Source of the DNA: Todiramphus chloris collaris
Taxonomy: Eukaryota; Chordata; Aves; Coraciiformes; Alcedinidae
Length of the DNA: 64,000 bases
Reading direction: 5' to 3'
Assembly: GCA_025345505.1 (NCBI GenBank)
Contig: JANVCC010000018.1
Span: forward strand, 58,552,542-58,616,541
This document shows, in pieces, positions 24,385 to 35,890 of this stretch. The notes under the pieces are model-generated. The model saw nothing but the letters and a program-made list of their open reading frames with translations, made no database searches and was not told the DNA's origin. Position numbers and translations under genes: made by a program. Positions within the stretch are counted from its first letter, which is position 1, and each line of letters starts with the position of its first letter.

Positions 24385-25461
24385 TGTATTGGGTTTGTGT
24401 GGCAAGGTTTTGATAGCAGGGGGGCTACAGGGGTGGCTGCTGGGAAAAGCTTCTAGAAGCTTCCCCCATGTCCGTTAGAGCTAATTCTAGTTGGCTCCAA
24501 GATGGATGCACCACTGGTGAAGGCTGAGCCCATCAGTGACAGTGGTAGAACCTCTGTGATAACATATTTAAGAAGGGGAACAAGTTGCTGTGCAACAGCA
24601 GTTGCAGCTGGAGAGAGGAGTGAGAATATGTGAGGGGAAACAACTCTGCAGACACCAAGGTCAGTGAAGAAAGCAGAGGAGGAAATGCTCTAGGTGCTGG
24701 AGCAGAGATTCCTCTGCAGCCTGTGATGAAGACCTCACCAGCTGTCCCTCTGCAGCTCATGGAGGTCAACAGTGGAGCTGGTGAATGCCCAAAGGAGGCT
24801 GTGACCCTGTGGGAAGCCTGTGCTGGAGCAGGCTTCTGGCAGAGCTTGTGGACCCATAGAGAGAGGAGCTCATGCTGGAGCAAGTCTGCTGGCAGGATTT
24901 GTGACGCTGTGGGGGACCCATGCTGGAGCAGTCTGTTCCTGAAGGACTACAACCTGTGGGAAGAATCCATGCTGGTGCAGTTTGTGACGAACTGCAGCCT
25001 GTGGGAAGGACTTATGCTGGAGAAGTGCATGGAGGACTGTCTCCTGTGGGATAGACCCCACACTGGAGTAGGGGAAGAGTGTAAGGAGTCCTCCCTCTGA
25101 GGAGGAAGGAGTTGCAGAGACAATGTGTGATGAACTGACCACAACCTCCCTTCCCTATTCCTGTGTGCTGCTGGTAGGGAAGAGGTAGAGAATTTAGAGT
25201 AAAGTTAAGCTTGGGAAGAAGGAGAGGTGGGGGGAAGTTGTTTTATGGTTAGGTTTTATTTCTCCTTATCCTACTCTGTTCTGATTGGTAATAAATTAAT
25301 TTCCCCAAGTCAAGTCTGTTTTGCCTGTGATGGTAACTGGTGAATGATCTCCATGTCCGTATCTCAACCCATGAGTCTTTCATTGTATTTTGTCTCCCCT
25401 GAGGAGGGGAGTGATAGTGTGGCTTTGGCACCTGATGTCCAGACAGGGTCAACCCACCGCA
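24385..25461 (+). mobile_element. Avian LTR (likely solo) of an endogenous retrovirus, about 1077 bp
   Basis: The unit begins TGTATTGGG and ends AACCCACCGCA, so it has TG...CA ends. A TATA-like ATATTTA lies at 24564-24570 and a poly(A) signal AATAAA at 25290-25295, consistent with a plus-oriented LTR. The 5 bases before it (GTTAC) and after it (ATTAT) differ by two transitions only, compatible with a decayed 5-bp target duplication. The middle contains divergent tandem repeats of about 48 bp. The sequence strongly resembles an LTR family widespread in neoavian genomes (memory, not searched). No internal retroviral genes lie on either side. Confidence 0.8.
24690..25075 (+). repeat. Degenerate tandem repeats (~48 bp) inside the LTR
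   Basis: The motif GCTGGAGCAG or close variants recurs at 24822, 24874, 24922, 24971 and about 25016, spacings of 52, 48, 49 and 45 bases, each preceded by a TGTGGGAAG/GGGACCC-like segment. This array keeps a 156-codon frame (24630-25100) open and probably explains that ORF. Confidence 0.7.
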
Positions 25462-28400
25462 ATTATCCAGGTCTTTCCTTTCATCTCCATTTGTCTGTCC
25501 TTGTTGTATGGCTCTCTGCAGGCCCTACTGATGCTGCAGTCACCCGAGATAACTACCATTAGTATCTGCTGAGGGATCTGTCCTTTCTTCATGATAAGGG
25601 GGCATATAACAACCTGTTGCTCCACTTGCTGCTGGGATTATTTAAGGCATCTCCTAGAAAGCATGTGTGATACAGAGAGCTGGGCTTAGCCTGCAGCTGG
25701 GATGAAAGGTGACACATCTTGCTAACGGCCATCGAAGAGGTTAGAACTGGAGTGTCAAGAACCCAAGTCATTCTTCTCTGTGCGAACAATGCAGAAAGAA
25801 AGCAAGAGTGAGAGGAGCAGGAGCTGCTTTACGGGACCTCAACCAAGACAGGCTTTTCTGGTGTGATCTTTTGAGTGGCTGTCAGGGCTGGTGTCAGGGC
25901 CACTCTGTAACAACAGCACGGTGCCAAGTGAAGCTAAATGTAGAGGTACATCTGGGCCATTGCTGCTTTCAAGACTAAAACTCTTAAGCTGTCCAGGCCT
26001 TTGGACCTGATGTTCTTGCTGAAGATGGAGCAAAAAGAGCAGCTATGAGGTTAGAGTCACATTTGTTCTTCAAAAGCAGCTTGACAGCTGCGGTCCTTTT
26101 GTATCAGCGAGATGGTTGTGTTTTATAAGATGAATTACAGGCCTGTCCCTTTCTTTTTGTTCTGTATTCCACATCCATTTTACCTTTATTTTATTCATTT
26201 TAGAGCCAGTCAGTGTCATCCACGGTGACATCAAAGAGTTACTGTCTGAGCTCCAAGCGTAATCTTCATTTACCTCAGAGCCAAAGTCTTCTAAGTCTTT
26301 GCTTGTTAAGAAGTTTGAACTGAGACTTCAAATAAAACTAAATGTAATCGTTGTACCAAGTTAAATAAGAAAAGCAGCATTTGTCAGTGGCACTTCAGGA
26401 TGGCTATTATGTGGTGAAACTAAACAGATCTGCAGAATAAATCAAATGTATCTACAGTGTCACTTTATTCTAAATACAGTCTTTTCTAAGAAAAAAGTTT
26501 CCATCTTAATATGCAATATATTGTAATTGGTTTGTGAAAATCTGCCAGCATGAATTGAAATAATCTCATACCAATATGTCTGTTAATACCATTGATTTTA
26601 TTAGATGTAGAAGAGATCAAAATTCAACTAGTATTAAGTAGCTTATAAGCCAACACCGTGGCTTATTACAAATTATTAATTTACAAACCCAGCTGTGATT
26701 TTTTTCTGTGAAAGAAGATTTAATAATATTCATGTGCATGAGACTCCTTGTATGTATAAAATATGTTTGTATCCTGTGGCAGCCAAACTTCCTTGCCCCT
26801 TCACTTCTGATGCAGATCAAGTGAGCAGAGGAGCAACACGTTCCCCTGAAGTGCTGGGAGGAAGCCAGCCATGTGGCTTGAGTGATCTCGCTTTCTCTCA
26901 CACTTTGAGAGGTCTCAATTTCTGTTTGTCCTTCAGGTTACTGGAGACCAATTCGTAATGAAATGGAAAAATGTGGTTTTCCTGCAATTTTTGCAAAATA
27001 CGCAAATGAGAACTTTCTATAGAAACACACCCCAAGAATGTTATTATTTATGTTAAGAATGTTATTATTTGCTCTACTTTTAAGAGAGGAACACTTGTTA
27101 GAGGTATGTTTAAAATATTTAGCAAGCAAATACAAGTGTACTCCGTTCACACTTTGGTGTGATCCAGGTAGTTGTGATAAGCACAGTACAGTACAAAAAA
27201 ATAACAAATCTTGCCAACAGGCTGAGTGTGGATTTAGCACTAACCTTCCATACCTGTGCAGTTCCTTGGCAGCCCTGAGAACAGAGTGGGCTGACATGCG
27301 CCTGTAAAATACCACATGACTATGGAAACTCTTTGTAACCCTTAAATGTCTGGGATCTGGGAAAGAATGATGGAATAATCTAGTTTATAGCTAAATGATT
27401 ATTCATTTCAGTAAACATATCCCATAATTTTCTGAATTTATTTAATAGAGAAAACTAATTACATTTAATTGAGTCATGACAAAACACAACAGCTTTTAGA
27501 ATGGATAAATCCTATTTATGTCTGTCTAGAGATGAAAAATATTTTACGGAATAATGATCTTTTGTTTTGGCATATGAGAAGGTTTTGTTTTAACTTTTAA
27601 AGACTCAGTATCAGACTTTTTTTTCTTTTGTTATAAATTGTTACATTAAAAAATTACTTTTCAAGAAGCATTTAATAAATGAATTGGCATTGAACTACTG
27701 AAATTGCCCTGATAGCATAAAAATGGAAGTGAATGCAAAGGTGAGAATTTCCAGAGACATTAGGAACATGAAACTTGACAAGTGAAATTTCTGAGATTTT
27801 TGGAATAATACTATGAATTTTGCTTTCAGAAATTCAGAAAATGCTTTATACTTAGCACCCAAGGCCTTTTTTCTTCCGTTCATAAAGAAAATGTTTCTCA
27901 CAGGAAGAGAGGAAGCACTCTATCCTTTAATAATGATGGTGCAGGGAGGGAGTTCATGTTGCTGCTTTTTCTGTCTTTCATCTGAATTGCTACTGAACAG
28001 ATAATGAACACTGCCTGCATTTCTTTTCTGGATTAGATCTTGCACTTGGCTACCAATCTCCAGTTGCCTATTTATTTCATAGTCAAGTTTATAATTGGTG
28101 GGTTGGACCTATTTGTGGTTGTAGATATTCTTGCAGTGTTGGAAATCTGCAATACTGTCCAAATATAGAGTCTGTCTGGTTGTTTCTCATACCATGATAG
28201 ATTTAATATTTTATTTTTCATAGGATTTTTTTAAAAACATAAATATTTTAAGACATCTGATGAAAATTACTGCATGTAAATTGCAAACAGTCACCAGTCT
28301 GCTTTGCATCTGCTTTTCAAGCCTCTCCCATTATTCACCCAGTCCAACATTAGCTTTGTCTGCTTGTTAGACCCTCCCCAGCTTTGACACAGAGCTTTTT

Positions 28401-29449
28401 CCCCTGCAACAGACTGTCAGCCTTTCTATAGCTCTGAGCCTCCTAAGGCCACCAAAGAGAATATATTCTTTCATACCTGGCTTATAGTATCTTAATTTTA
28501 CTCTATTATTTAGTATTCATTCTAATATTTGTTAATTAAGCTCAGAAACTAGTTTTGAGTCTAATTATAAGATGCCTTCTAAAATAATATACAATTATCC
28601 TGAACTGTGTTTTTACATTTGTTACTCATAAAAAAATACCAAATATGGCTTTCTCTTCAAGGCCACACTGGTTAATGTTTCTCATGTAGTAGACAGCAAG
28701 ATATGAAAGTAAGCCTAAAATGAAAAAAGGTCCTCATAAAATGATGAAACTTTGAACCGATGAACTTAAAATTTATGAAGATCTCTCATCTGGTAAACTA
28801 AACTGAGCTGCTTGATTTGTAGTCCATGAGGGAACCAAGAAGGGGACAAAAACCTTCTAGATCTGAATAAAAGAGGATCAGCTTTATTAGGAAAGGCAAA
28901 AATAGTTTGTAGTTGATATACAGGTGATCTTAATCTGCTTAATAAAGCTTCTTTAAATGATGGAATAAGTGTTTATTAATGTATGCTGAAATCTGTAAGG
29001 AAAGATCTCGTAAGGGGGATATATTGCATGATCTATATTCAGTCATTGTGTCATAGACGTTTTTTAAAAGAACTGCTAAAATCCTAAAACACACACAAGG
29101 TAATAATACATTATTGACTTTGCTGCAGAGCAGTCCAGAGATAAATCATCTATTAAAACTTCTGAATATTTTCACCTTTAATCCTGATATATCACCATTA
29201 AGAGCACTAGCTTTCTGGTACTGCCTGTAGCACTGATGAAAGATTTCTCACCTACATTTCCAGTGATAACAGACTTCTGTAATATTTTTTTAAGATGTCG
29301 TGTGGATCTCAGAACTGCTACTGTGTCATAACTGCATTAAGCTACAGTAGCTTTTTTAAAGTAATGAGTATTTTGATTATCAAGAAATACCTACACAGTA
29401 ACAAAGTACCATCTATATTTTCTGACACAACCTTTGCTTGCTTCAATAT
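25462..29449. other. TMEM200A: Non-coding sequence leading to the TMEM200A acceptor
   Basis: This must include the 3' part of the intron before the coding exon. It has a small 21-bp duplication at 27034. No coding exon is recognisable; the open frames at 26.6-27.3 kb on both strands lack family resemblance. Confidence 0.55.
27034..27071. repeat. 21-bp tandem duplication (partial second copy)
   Basis: AAGAATGTTATTATTT occurs at 27034 and again at 27055, a 21-base period. Confidence 0.9.
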
Positions 29450-29491
29450 TTCTTTTTTTTTCTTCCTCCTCCCCCCCCCCCCCCCTTCCAG
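29450..29491 (+). promoter_or_regulatory. TMEM200A: Splice acceptor of the TMEM200A coding exon
   Basis: A long pyrimidine tract containing T9 at 29453-29461 and an uninterrupted C15 at 29471-29485 is followed by TTCCAG, with the AG at 29490-29491. The exon then begins with a 16-base 5' UTR remnant directly before the start codon at 29508. The acceptor implies at least one upstream non-coding exon, which I could not locate. The homopolymers are likely to vary in length between individuals. Confidence 0.85.
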
Positions 29492-29507
29492 GGCACAATA
29501 TAGAACT

Positions 29508-30980
29508 ATGATAGCAACCGGAGGAGTCATAACAGGACTGGCTGCCTTAAAGAGGCAAGACTCTGCCAGATCTCAGCAACATTTAAATCTTGCGACAGCA
29601 CCAGCTTCTGAGGAGAAGAAACCAGTTAGACGCCGGCCCAGGGCTGATGTAGTAATAGTCAGGGGCAAAATCCGTCTCTATTCTCCATCAGGATTCTTCC
29701 TTGTTTTGGGAGTGCTTATCGCATTCTTTGGAATTGCAATGGCCATCCTTGGGTACTGGCCCCAAAAGGAACAGCTTTTAGGATCTGAAGATGATGTCTC
29801 TGTAAATGAAACCCAGGTCCTGAGAAGCCAAGGAAGTGTTTTACTTCGTTTCTTTGAACAGCATGTACACTCAGATAAGATGAAAATGCTGGGCCCTTTT
29901 ACTATGGGCATTGGAATCTTCATTTTTATTTGTGCAAATGCCATTCTGCATGAAAACCGTGACAAAGAAACAAAAATCATACACATGAGAGACATATACT
30001 CCACTGTAATAGACATCCACACCCTGAGGATCAGGGAGCAAAAGCAGTTGAGTGGTGCCTTCACTGGCTTGTTGGGAGGAGAACTCAGGCACAGTGGGAG
30101 CTCGTGTGCATCACAGCTGGCTGCAAACACGGTTGCGCCTTTCTCTGGCTTCAAGAGTAATTTTAGAATGGATAGTTCTGCTGAAGAAGATGAGATTACC
30201 CTACATGAAGACAGGACCACTGGTAGCCTCCTGCCACCTCTTCTAACTGAGCAACCTGGATCAGTCTTTGGACTTTACCCTCACTCCAGCAAGGCTTCAG
30301 ATGACAAAAACAATAGCTCTATCAAGTGTGAAACAAAATCCATTGTATCATCTTCCATTAGTGCTTTCACACTGCCAGTAATTAAACTGAATAACTGTGT
30401 TATTGATGAGCCCAGTATAGAAAACATAACTGAAGACTCGGAGATCTCTAGGAGCCGGTCTAGAAATCTGTCGATAGATTCTCTGGCCGCTCCACTAACT
30501 GATACCAATGAGTCCTACAGGCCGGCTGCTACCATACTGCCACGACACAATTCATTTGTGGACACCCCATCGGATCAGTTCAAATCTTCTATGACTCTTG
30601 GACCAAGCACAGGAAAGCTTTTATCCCCTGGTGCTGCCAGGAAACAGTTTGGGTCCAACACATCTTTACATCTCCTCTCTTCACATTCAAAGTCCCTGGA
30701 TTTGGACAGGGGTCCATCTACACTCACTGTCCAAGCTGAACAAAGGAAACACCCCAGCTGGCCCAGACTGGATCGGAGCAACAGTAAAGGATATATGAAA
30801 CTAGAAAACAAAGAGGACCCAATGGATAGGTTACTTGTTCCACAAGCAGCAGTCAAGAAAGACTTTACTAATAAGGAAAAGCTTCTTATGATATCAAGAT
30901 CTCATAATAATTTGAGTTTTGAACATGATGAGTTTTTGAGTAACAACCTGAAGCGAGGAACTTCTGAAACACGGTTTTAA
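29508..30980 (+). CDS. TMEM200A: TMEM200A, two-pass transmembrane protein 200A (490 aa)
   Basis: The ORF runs from ATG 29508 to TAA 30978-30980 and encodes 490 residues, about the length of mammalian TMEM200A (near 491). The N-terminus ([20 protein letters not shown]) and the block around FFEQH...[31 protein letters not shown] are recognisable as TMEM200A rather than TMEM200B or C. Seen in the sequence: a basic stretch at residues 37-46 ([10 protein letters not shown]), a hydrophobic segment at about 62-83, a loop at 84-127 with an N-glycosylation sequon at N100 (NET), and a second hydrophobic segment at about 128-147. A long Ser-rich hydrophilic tail (148-490) ends in SETRF and includes an RSRSRNLS phosphosite-like motif. 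The inferred topology has both ends in the cytosol and the glycosylated loop outside. The start was chosen because it is the first ATG after a strong splice acceptor at 29490-29491 and matches the family's N-terminus. The whole coding sequence sits in one exon, as expected for this gene. Molecular function is not established; the family corresponds to a domain of unknown function. Confidence 0.96.
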   Translation: MIATGGVITGLAALKRQDSARSQQHLNLATAPASEEKKPVRRRPRADVVIVRGKIRLYSPSGFFLVLGVLIAFFGIAMAILGYWPQKEQLLGSEDDVSVNETQVLRSQGSVLLRFFEQHVHSDKMKMLGPFTMGIGIFIFICANAILHENRDKETKIIHMRDIYSTVIDIHTLRIREQKQLSGAFTGLLGGELRHSGSSCASQLAANTVAPFSGFKSNFRMDSSAEEDEITLHEDRTTGSLLPPLLTEQPGSVFGLYPHSSKASDDKNNSSIKCETKSIVSSSISAFTLPVIKLNNCVIDEPSIENITEDSEISRSRSRNLSIDSLAAPLTDTNESYRPAATILPRHNSFVDTPSDQFKSSMTLGPSTGKLLSPGAARKQFGSNTSLHLLSSHSKSLDLDRGPSTLTVQAEQRKHPSWPRLDRSNSKGYMKLENKEDPMDRLLVPQAAVKKDFTNKEKLLMISRSHNNLSFEHDEFLSNNLKRGTSETRF

Positions 30981-31103
30981 TATTTAAATTGCAATTTAGA
31001 TGATGTCATACAGTATTTTTAAAAAAACCAAAACATTTTGACAAGTGTTTCCTTTTCAGTGAGACTAGTACAAGCCTGTTTTTAACCAAATGCTTAATAG
31101 CCC

Positions 31104-31109
31104 AATAAA
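31104..31109 (+). promoter_or_regulatory. TMEM200A: Proximal poly(A) signal AATAAA
   Basis: A canonical AATAAA lies about 125 bases after the TMEM200A stop codon, followed by T/G-rich sequence (TTTGCTTGTGTG). It could support a short-UTR transcript. Whether it is used cannot be told from the sequence. Confidence 0.4.
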
Positions 31110-32629
31110 ATTTGCTTGTGTGAACAGAGATCTTCATCTTTGTAATGCCAAGAGTTTTTTTGTCTTAGTAACATACAGCTGCAGTACTGTACGTTATCAT
31201 TGCTCAGAGAGTTTTGGTACGACTGATTCCAGTTTTTCCCAAGTCATTTCTTTTGTTCTATATAAGCATGTTACTTTTTATCAATTTGACTCCAGAAGCC
31301 TGCATTAGGAAAAAAACTTAATTATCTGTAAGTTCTGTTTATTCAATGACTGCAAGAGCCTGAAAATGGTGCTTGTGGTCTAGAATGGGAATTAAGCAGG
31401 AGCACATACTGGAACTGTCAAATCCAGGCCTTTATCCTAGGTGTTGTCTTTCACATACAGTACATCTCGGTAACTGATGTCTTGCCATTGTCATTGTGAG
31501 AAACTTGTTTACGTATTTGGGGTGGGTGGTTAGAAAAGAGTGGGTATAATTAAAAACATTTTTGTAAATTCATTGTAGCTGGTCGAGTTGAATACCAGTG
31601 TTGTGAATTATTAACTATGCTTTGTACAATAATCTTTCTACATCCATTGAAATGTAATCCTGTAATTCTGCGAAAACATGTATAAAGTAAGAAATTCCTT
31701 TTGGGATTAGTTCTCTAAACCACTTTGATTGGCAACAGTTTTAAAATCAAACTGTACAGATTCAATTGAAATCATAGGAACATGGTGAATGCCAACAGAA
31801 ATTTTGAAACGTGGTATATAATAAGATGATGTTGTGACATGCATCTGAAGAGAATAATGGAAATTAAATATACTGCCTTTCATAATAGCAAGAAGCTAAA
31901 TTACTAGATTTCTGTGTTCAAAACACTGATACAAAGCATACAGTTAAATATGTATACTAACAGTGTGTGAAAGCCCCTTGCATGAATTTTGCTTTCTATA
32001 TTTCACATAATTATTTATGTGATGGTTCATTGGAGGTTTAGCTGTGGCAATTTGCAGAGCAAGATTTTGCTAAAGGAAATGACATTTAAACCAATGTTTT
32101 TCTCAGCAAAGCAAGCTTCACAGTTGACAGTTGTAGGCTAAAGAAAATGAGAATTTGAATGTGCATACCAGAAGGTTTTCATGTATTTCATTAAGGTATT
32201 TAGGCCGTGATCCTGCCATGACAGCCATGCTAGAGAATGTCTGTCACTTCAAGCTGCAAGGCTCACCTAACAGGATGTTGGTCTTGATCTTTTTGATATA
32301 TTCACTTAACCAAAGTACTCAGGAATTACTTTTAATGGCTTTTCCCAAAAAAAGAATCAAAACTTGTTAAAATGTCATTGTTTTCCAGTTGCTTTGATTA
32401 TGAGAGATCAAAGATAAAAATACCCTCTCTTTTTCTAAAATATTCAGCTCCATATTTCAACTGCGCAATGTTTATGTATCAGGAGCATTATTTGCTCAGT
32501 GAATTGAGGCATAGTGTTACCTGTTAGAACCTCAAGCCTATATATTGTAACAGAGTTGGCTCAATATTTTGCTATGAAGCTTTTAATAACTTCCTGGTTT
32601 GCGTTCTTAAGACATTTGCTATTTTTTGA

Positions 32630-32640
32630 AATAAAATAAA
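32630..32640 (+). promoter_or_regulatory. TMEM200A: Distal twin poly(A) signals of TMEM200A
   Basis: Two overlapping AATAAA hexamers (32630-32635 and 32635-32640) sit in a suitable position to end a roughly 1.65 kb 3' UTR. Cleavage would be expected about 10-25 bases downstream. This is the strongest termination signal before the CR1 insertion at 33.3 kb. Confidence 0.5.
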
Positions 32641-33299
32641 ATGGCTATCTACATATATCCACTCTAAGACCTTTCTTTCCTTTATGATCTGAAATTTTCT
32701 ATGTCAAAGTATAATTAGGTATCATACACTGTATGTAACATTGTGCTTAATGTATTAGCCTGCCACTACATATTTGGCTATGACCAGTTGATTTTAGTGA
32801 CATCCCTACACGTGTAAAGGACAAATTTTTTTTTCCATGTAGCAGGAAATGTAGTCAAAGTGGTTTTGATATATGGAAATTTTGTATAAAAAGAACATCC
32901 TGTTCTTTTTTAGTTTGGCAGTAAGTATTCTTACAAAATGGAAAGCACTATTAAAGACATGAATGATGTAAGCTTTTATTTCTTTAATAGCTAAATTATT
33001 TTATTTCTTAAATAGCTACATTAAATCATAGCTTAAAAGGCTGGGTTTTTTGGTACCATCATATGTGGGAATAGTGGTCCTTCTGTACGTGTAGCAGGGC
33101 ATGAGCTTTGACTTTCAGCATAGATACCTGCTACTGAAAAATGTACTTGCTTTGGAAAAAATTACCCACTTGGGAGACCAAGGTAAAGCTGCTGAATTAA
33201 AGCAAGAAATCAAAATGGCACCATACAAAGAAACTCCATGGTTGACAGACCAACTACAAAAATATTCCCAAACTGCCCCGAAATGAAGTATTTCATTCA

Positions 33300-33842
33300 A
33301 ATAGCCACAGAAGGTTGAGGTTAAAAGGGACCTCTGGAGATCATTTTGTCCTACCATCCTGCTCAAACAGGGACACCTAGAGCCAGTTGTCCAGATGGCT
33401 TCTGAATAACCCCAGGGAAGGAGACCCCACAACCTCCCTGGGTACCTTGTACCAGTGCTTGCTCACCGTCTCATTAAAAGAGGGTTCTCTGATGTTCAGA
33501 GGGACTCTCCTGTGTTTCAGTTTGTGCCTGTCGCCCCTTGTACTGCCACTGGGCACTAGGGTCTTTTCAGAGCCTGGCTGCTTTTTTGCACTCTCCTTTA
33601 GATATTTCTACATACTGATAAGATCCCCATGAGCCTTCTCTCCTCTAGGCTAAACAGTCCCAACTCTCTCAGCCGTTCCTCACAGGAGACATCTCCAGTC
33701 CATGATCTTTGTGGCCATTCATAAGGACTGGCTCCAGTATGACCATGTCTCTCTTGTACTGAGGAGCCTGGAACTGGACCCAACACCCTGGGTGTGGCCT
33801 CACACGTGCTGTGTAGAGGGGAAGGATCCCCTCCCTCAAGGG
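33300..33842 (-). mobile_element. CR1 LINE 3' fragment, minus strand
   Basis: The plus-strand text reads as the reverse complement of a CR1 3' UTR (AAAAGGGACCTCTGGAGATC) followed by ORF2. Minus-strand peptides include [19 protein letters not shown] near 33700. Stops and frameshifts break the frame and the terminal octamers are decayed. It lies about 650 bases beyond the inferred end of TMEM200A. Confidence 0.88.
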
Positions 33843-35840
33843 TAGTGTGGGACCTTGCATCCTTCCATATTCCTTTGGTAGTTCCAATTCAAGCTTGTCG
33901 GGAAAATTAGTAGCCATTCAAAAGGCCTGACCACTAGTCTTCATATGTGGGAGTCAGAAACTGCAGTAGAGCAAAGATGTCTGTGCCCCTTGCAGTACGT
34001 GGGAAGAGTTAGGAACCTTTCGATGGCCCACATGGGAGCCATGTGCAGTTGGCAAGTAACAAACTAGTGAGGACAAGGGTATGTCTTAAACTGTATGTTT
34101 AAGGCATAAATATCTTATTCAGTCTGTTGCTGATCCAGTCCAGAGAGGTTTGGTTTTTTTTTTTAAATTTCATTTCCATTATCGATACTCTCTGCAGCCC
34201 CGCAGTGAGTTACTCTGGTGCAGGGTGAAAAAGAAGACAAAAGACAGGAACATTTAAAGTAGTTTTGTCTGGAGAGAAAATAATTGTATAGCTGTATACC
34301 GCAAGCCTTTTCGTGGAGTAAGAAGCTAACCCTTACATCGAGCCAGAGGAAATGTTACAGTACTGTATCCTTTGTATCTAATAACTCCCAAAAGAAATAA
34401 TTTTGATCATGCAAGCAATGAGTTTGCTTCTTCCTCTGCCTAAGACTATTAAAAAAACCCAAAACATTTTCTACCTCTCAGGTAAGCATCTTAATCACTA
34501 CCTATGGATTAGACTGGTGTTAAGGTCTGTTCCCCCCCTCCTGGGCAAAACTGTTTCACTCTGCTCATTTCTTGGACAAGTTTCATTAGGAAACAAAGGG
34601 CATAACTCTGCAGTAATAGAGCAGAGTTGCTGGGTTATGGTGTCTCTTCCTGAATTCCTTCTATATTTTACCAGAAATTGTTTCTGGAAAAAATCCCTGA
34701 AACAGTCACTGGATTCTTGCCAGGTTGGTGCTTGTAACTACTCCCCTGGGGAGCCCAGTTTACTCTCCCTGTGAGCCAATGAACCAAACTCTTGCCATGC
34801 AGAGCAGTGTGGAGTTCAGCAGGAGGGACTGGCAAGTGCTCCAGCCGCTCAATTGCACAGGGTTTAATGGATGGGAAGGCACAGGCTTCCCCAGCAGCAA
34901 AGGGACTTTGGCATGGTGTTACCCAGCCTGATGGCTGGACTAAGGCTGGGGCTGTGTAAAGGATAGAGAAGGGAGCTGACACCACTACTCTGGCTTTGAA
35001 AGAAAGTGAAATGTAATGTTACAATGGAGCAGAATTTTTGAGGCTGGGAGTTTTGGAGGTAGGCATCTACATCTGTCCCACCTCATCTATTAGGCTGCCA
35101 AATAATTTTTTTGCAAGAGTACCTTTCTCAGACCTAGAGTTGATTTTACTTATTGGCAAAATGCAGCATTACTAGTCCTTTAGTTTCTGCTGAGTGAAAT
35201 CTGGGAAATAGTTTTAACCTACAGCAGCAGTTTTTTCTCTGAAAAGCTTTTCAGGCAGCTCGCAGAGTTCCTGGATTACTTTAGTCTTATGCTCATATGT
35301 TCTTTCTTCCTTTGAGTCTTATTCTGATCCTTTCTACGAACTTACACCTTCCAGCACTACCTTTTTTTTGGTTAATTTTCCTACCAAATACGGCATTATG
35401 ATGAACAAGTAGAAATCTTAGTGAGACTGTGTGCATGCATATATGAGAATGCAAACGGAATAAATGGTCTGTTATAATGTAGGAGTGCTTCATTTAGTGT
35501 GATTTAACTACTAAACGGCAAGTTCATGCCCTTTATTTAAACATTTTCAAATTCAACTCAGGAGCAAATTAATTCCAGATATCGCAGATATCACATGTTT
35601 AACTTTCAGGTCACATTTATTAACTTTCATCAATGTTCTATATATGGTGATCTTGAGTTGCTTTGTATTGTAGGAGTCAGTATTTCAAATTAACCTCACT
35701 AGAGTATTTTATGCATTCAGGAAAGCCCAGATTTTAATAGTATTACTTGTCTGAATGGCAGCTGGCAGAATTAAAACCCTGAGTCTCATAAAGAATGGAA
35801 ATCCAATAGTTACATTTATTTTAGAATAAATGACAATGAA

Positions 35841-35890
35841 TTATATGAAAGTTAATTATATGAAAGTTAATTATATGAAAGTTAATTATA
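35841..35890. repeat. 15-bp tandem repeat, three perfect copies
   Basis: TTATATGAAAGTTAA is repeated three times without error from 35841 to 35885, with a 5-base partial fourth copy. Confidence 0.95.

Larger units (their letters stand above)
30981..32655 (+). other. TMEM200A: TMEM200A 3' untranslated region (inferred extent)
   Basis: This AT-rich non-coding sequence follows the stop codon and runs to the overlapping poly(A) signals at 32630-32640. No recognisable transposon interrupts it, although CR1 copies lie nearby, which fits a constrained UTR. A proximal AATAAA at 31104-31109, about 125 bases after the stop, could give a short isoform. Two ORFs inside it (31090-31308 and 32155-32370) show no family resemblance and are treated as chance. 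The 3' boundary is inferred only from the signals and needs transcript data. Confidence 0.6.

Noticed and set aside
24630..25100. 156-codon frame as a Cys/Trp-rich secreted protein gene
   Set aside because: It falls within LTR tandem repeats; the regularly spaced Cys and Trp follow the DNA repeat period. No signal peptide.
29295..29507. Start of TMEM200A at ATG 29295 giving a 561-residue protein
   Set aside because: The extra residues derive from intron and polypyrimidine tract; a strong acceptor lies at 29490-29491, and the family N-terminus begins at 29508.
29678..30220. 180-codon minus-strand frame over the TMEM200A exon
   Set aside because: Antisense shadow of a well-supported coding sequence; no independent features.
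31090..31308. Small ORF in the TMEM200A 3' UTR
   Set aside because: No family resemblance, and it lies just before and across the proximal poly(A) signal; chance is adequate.
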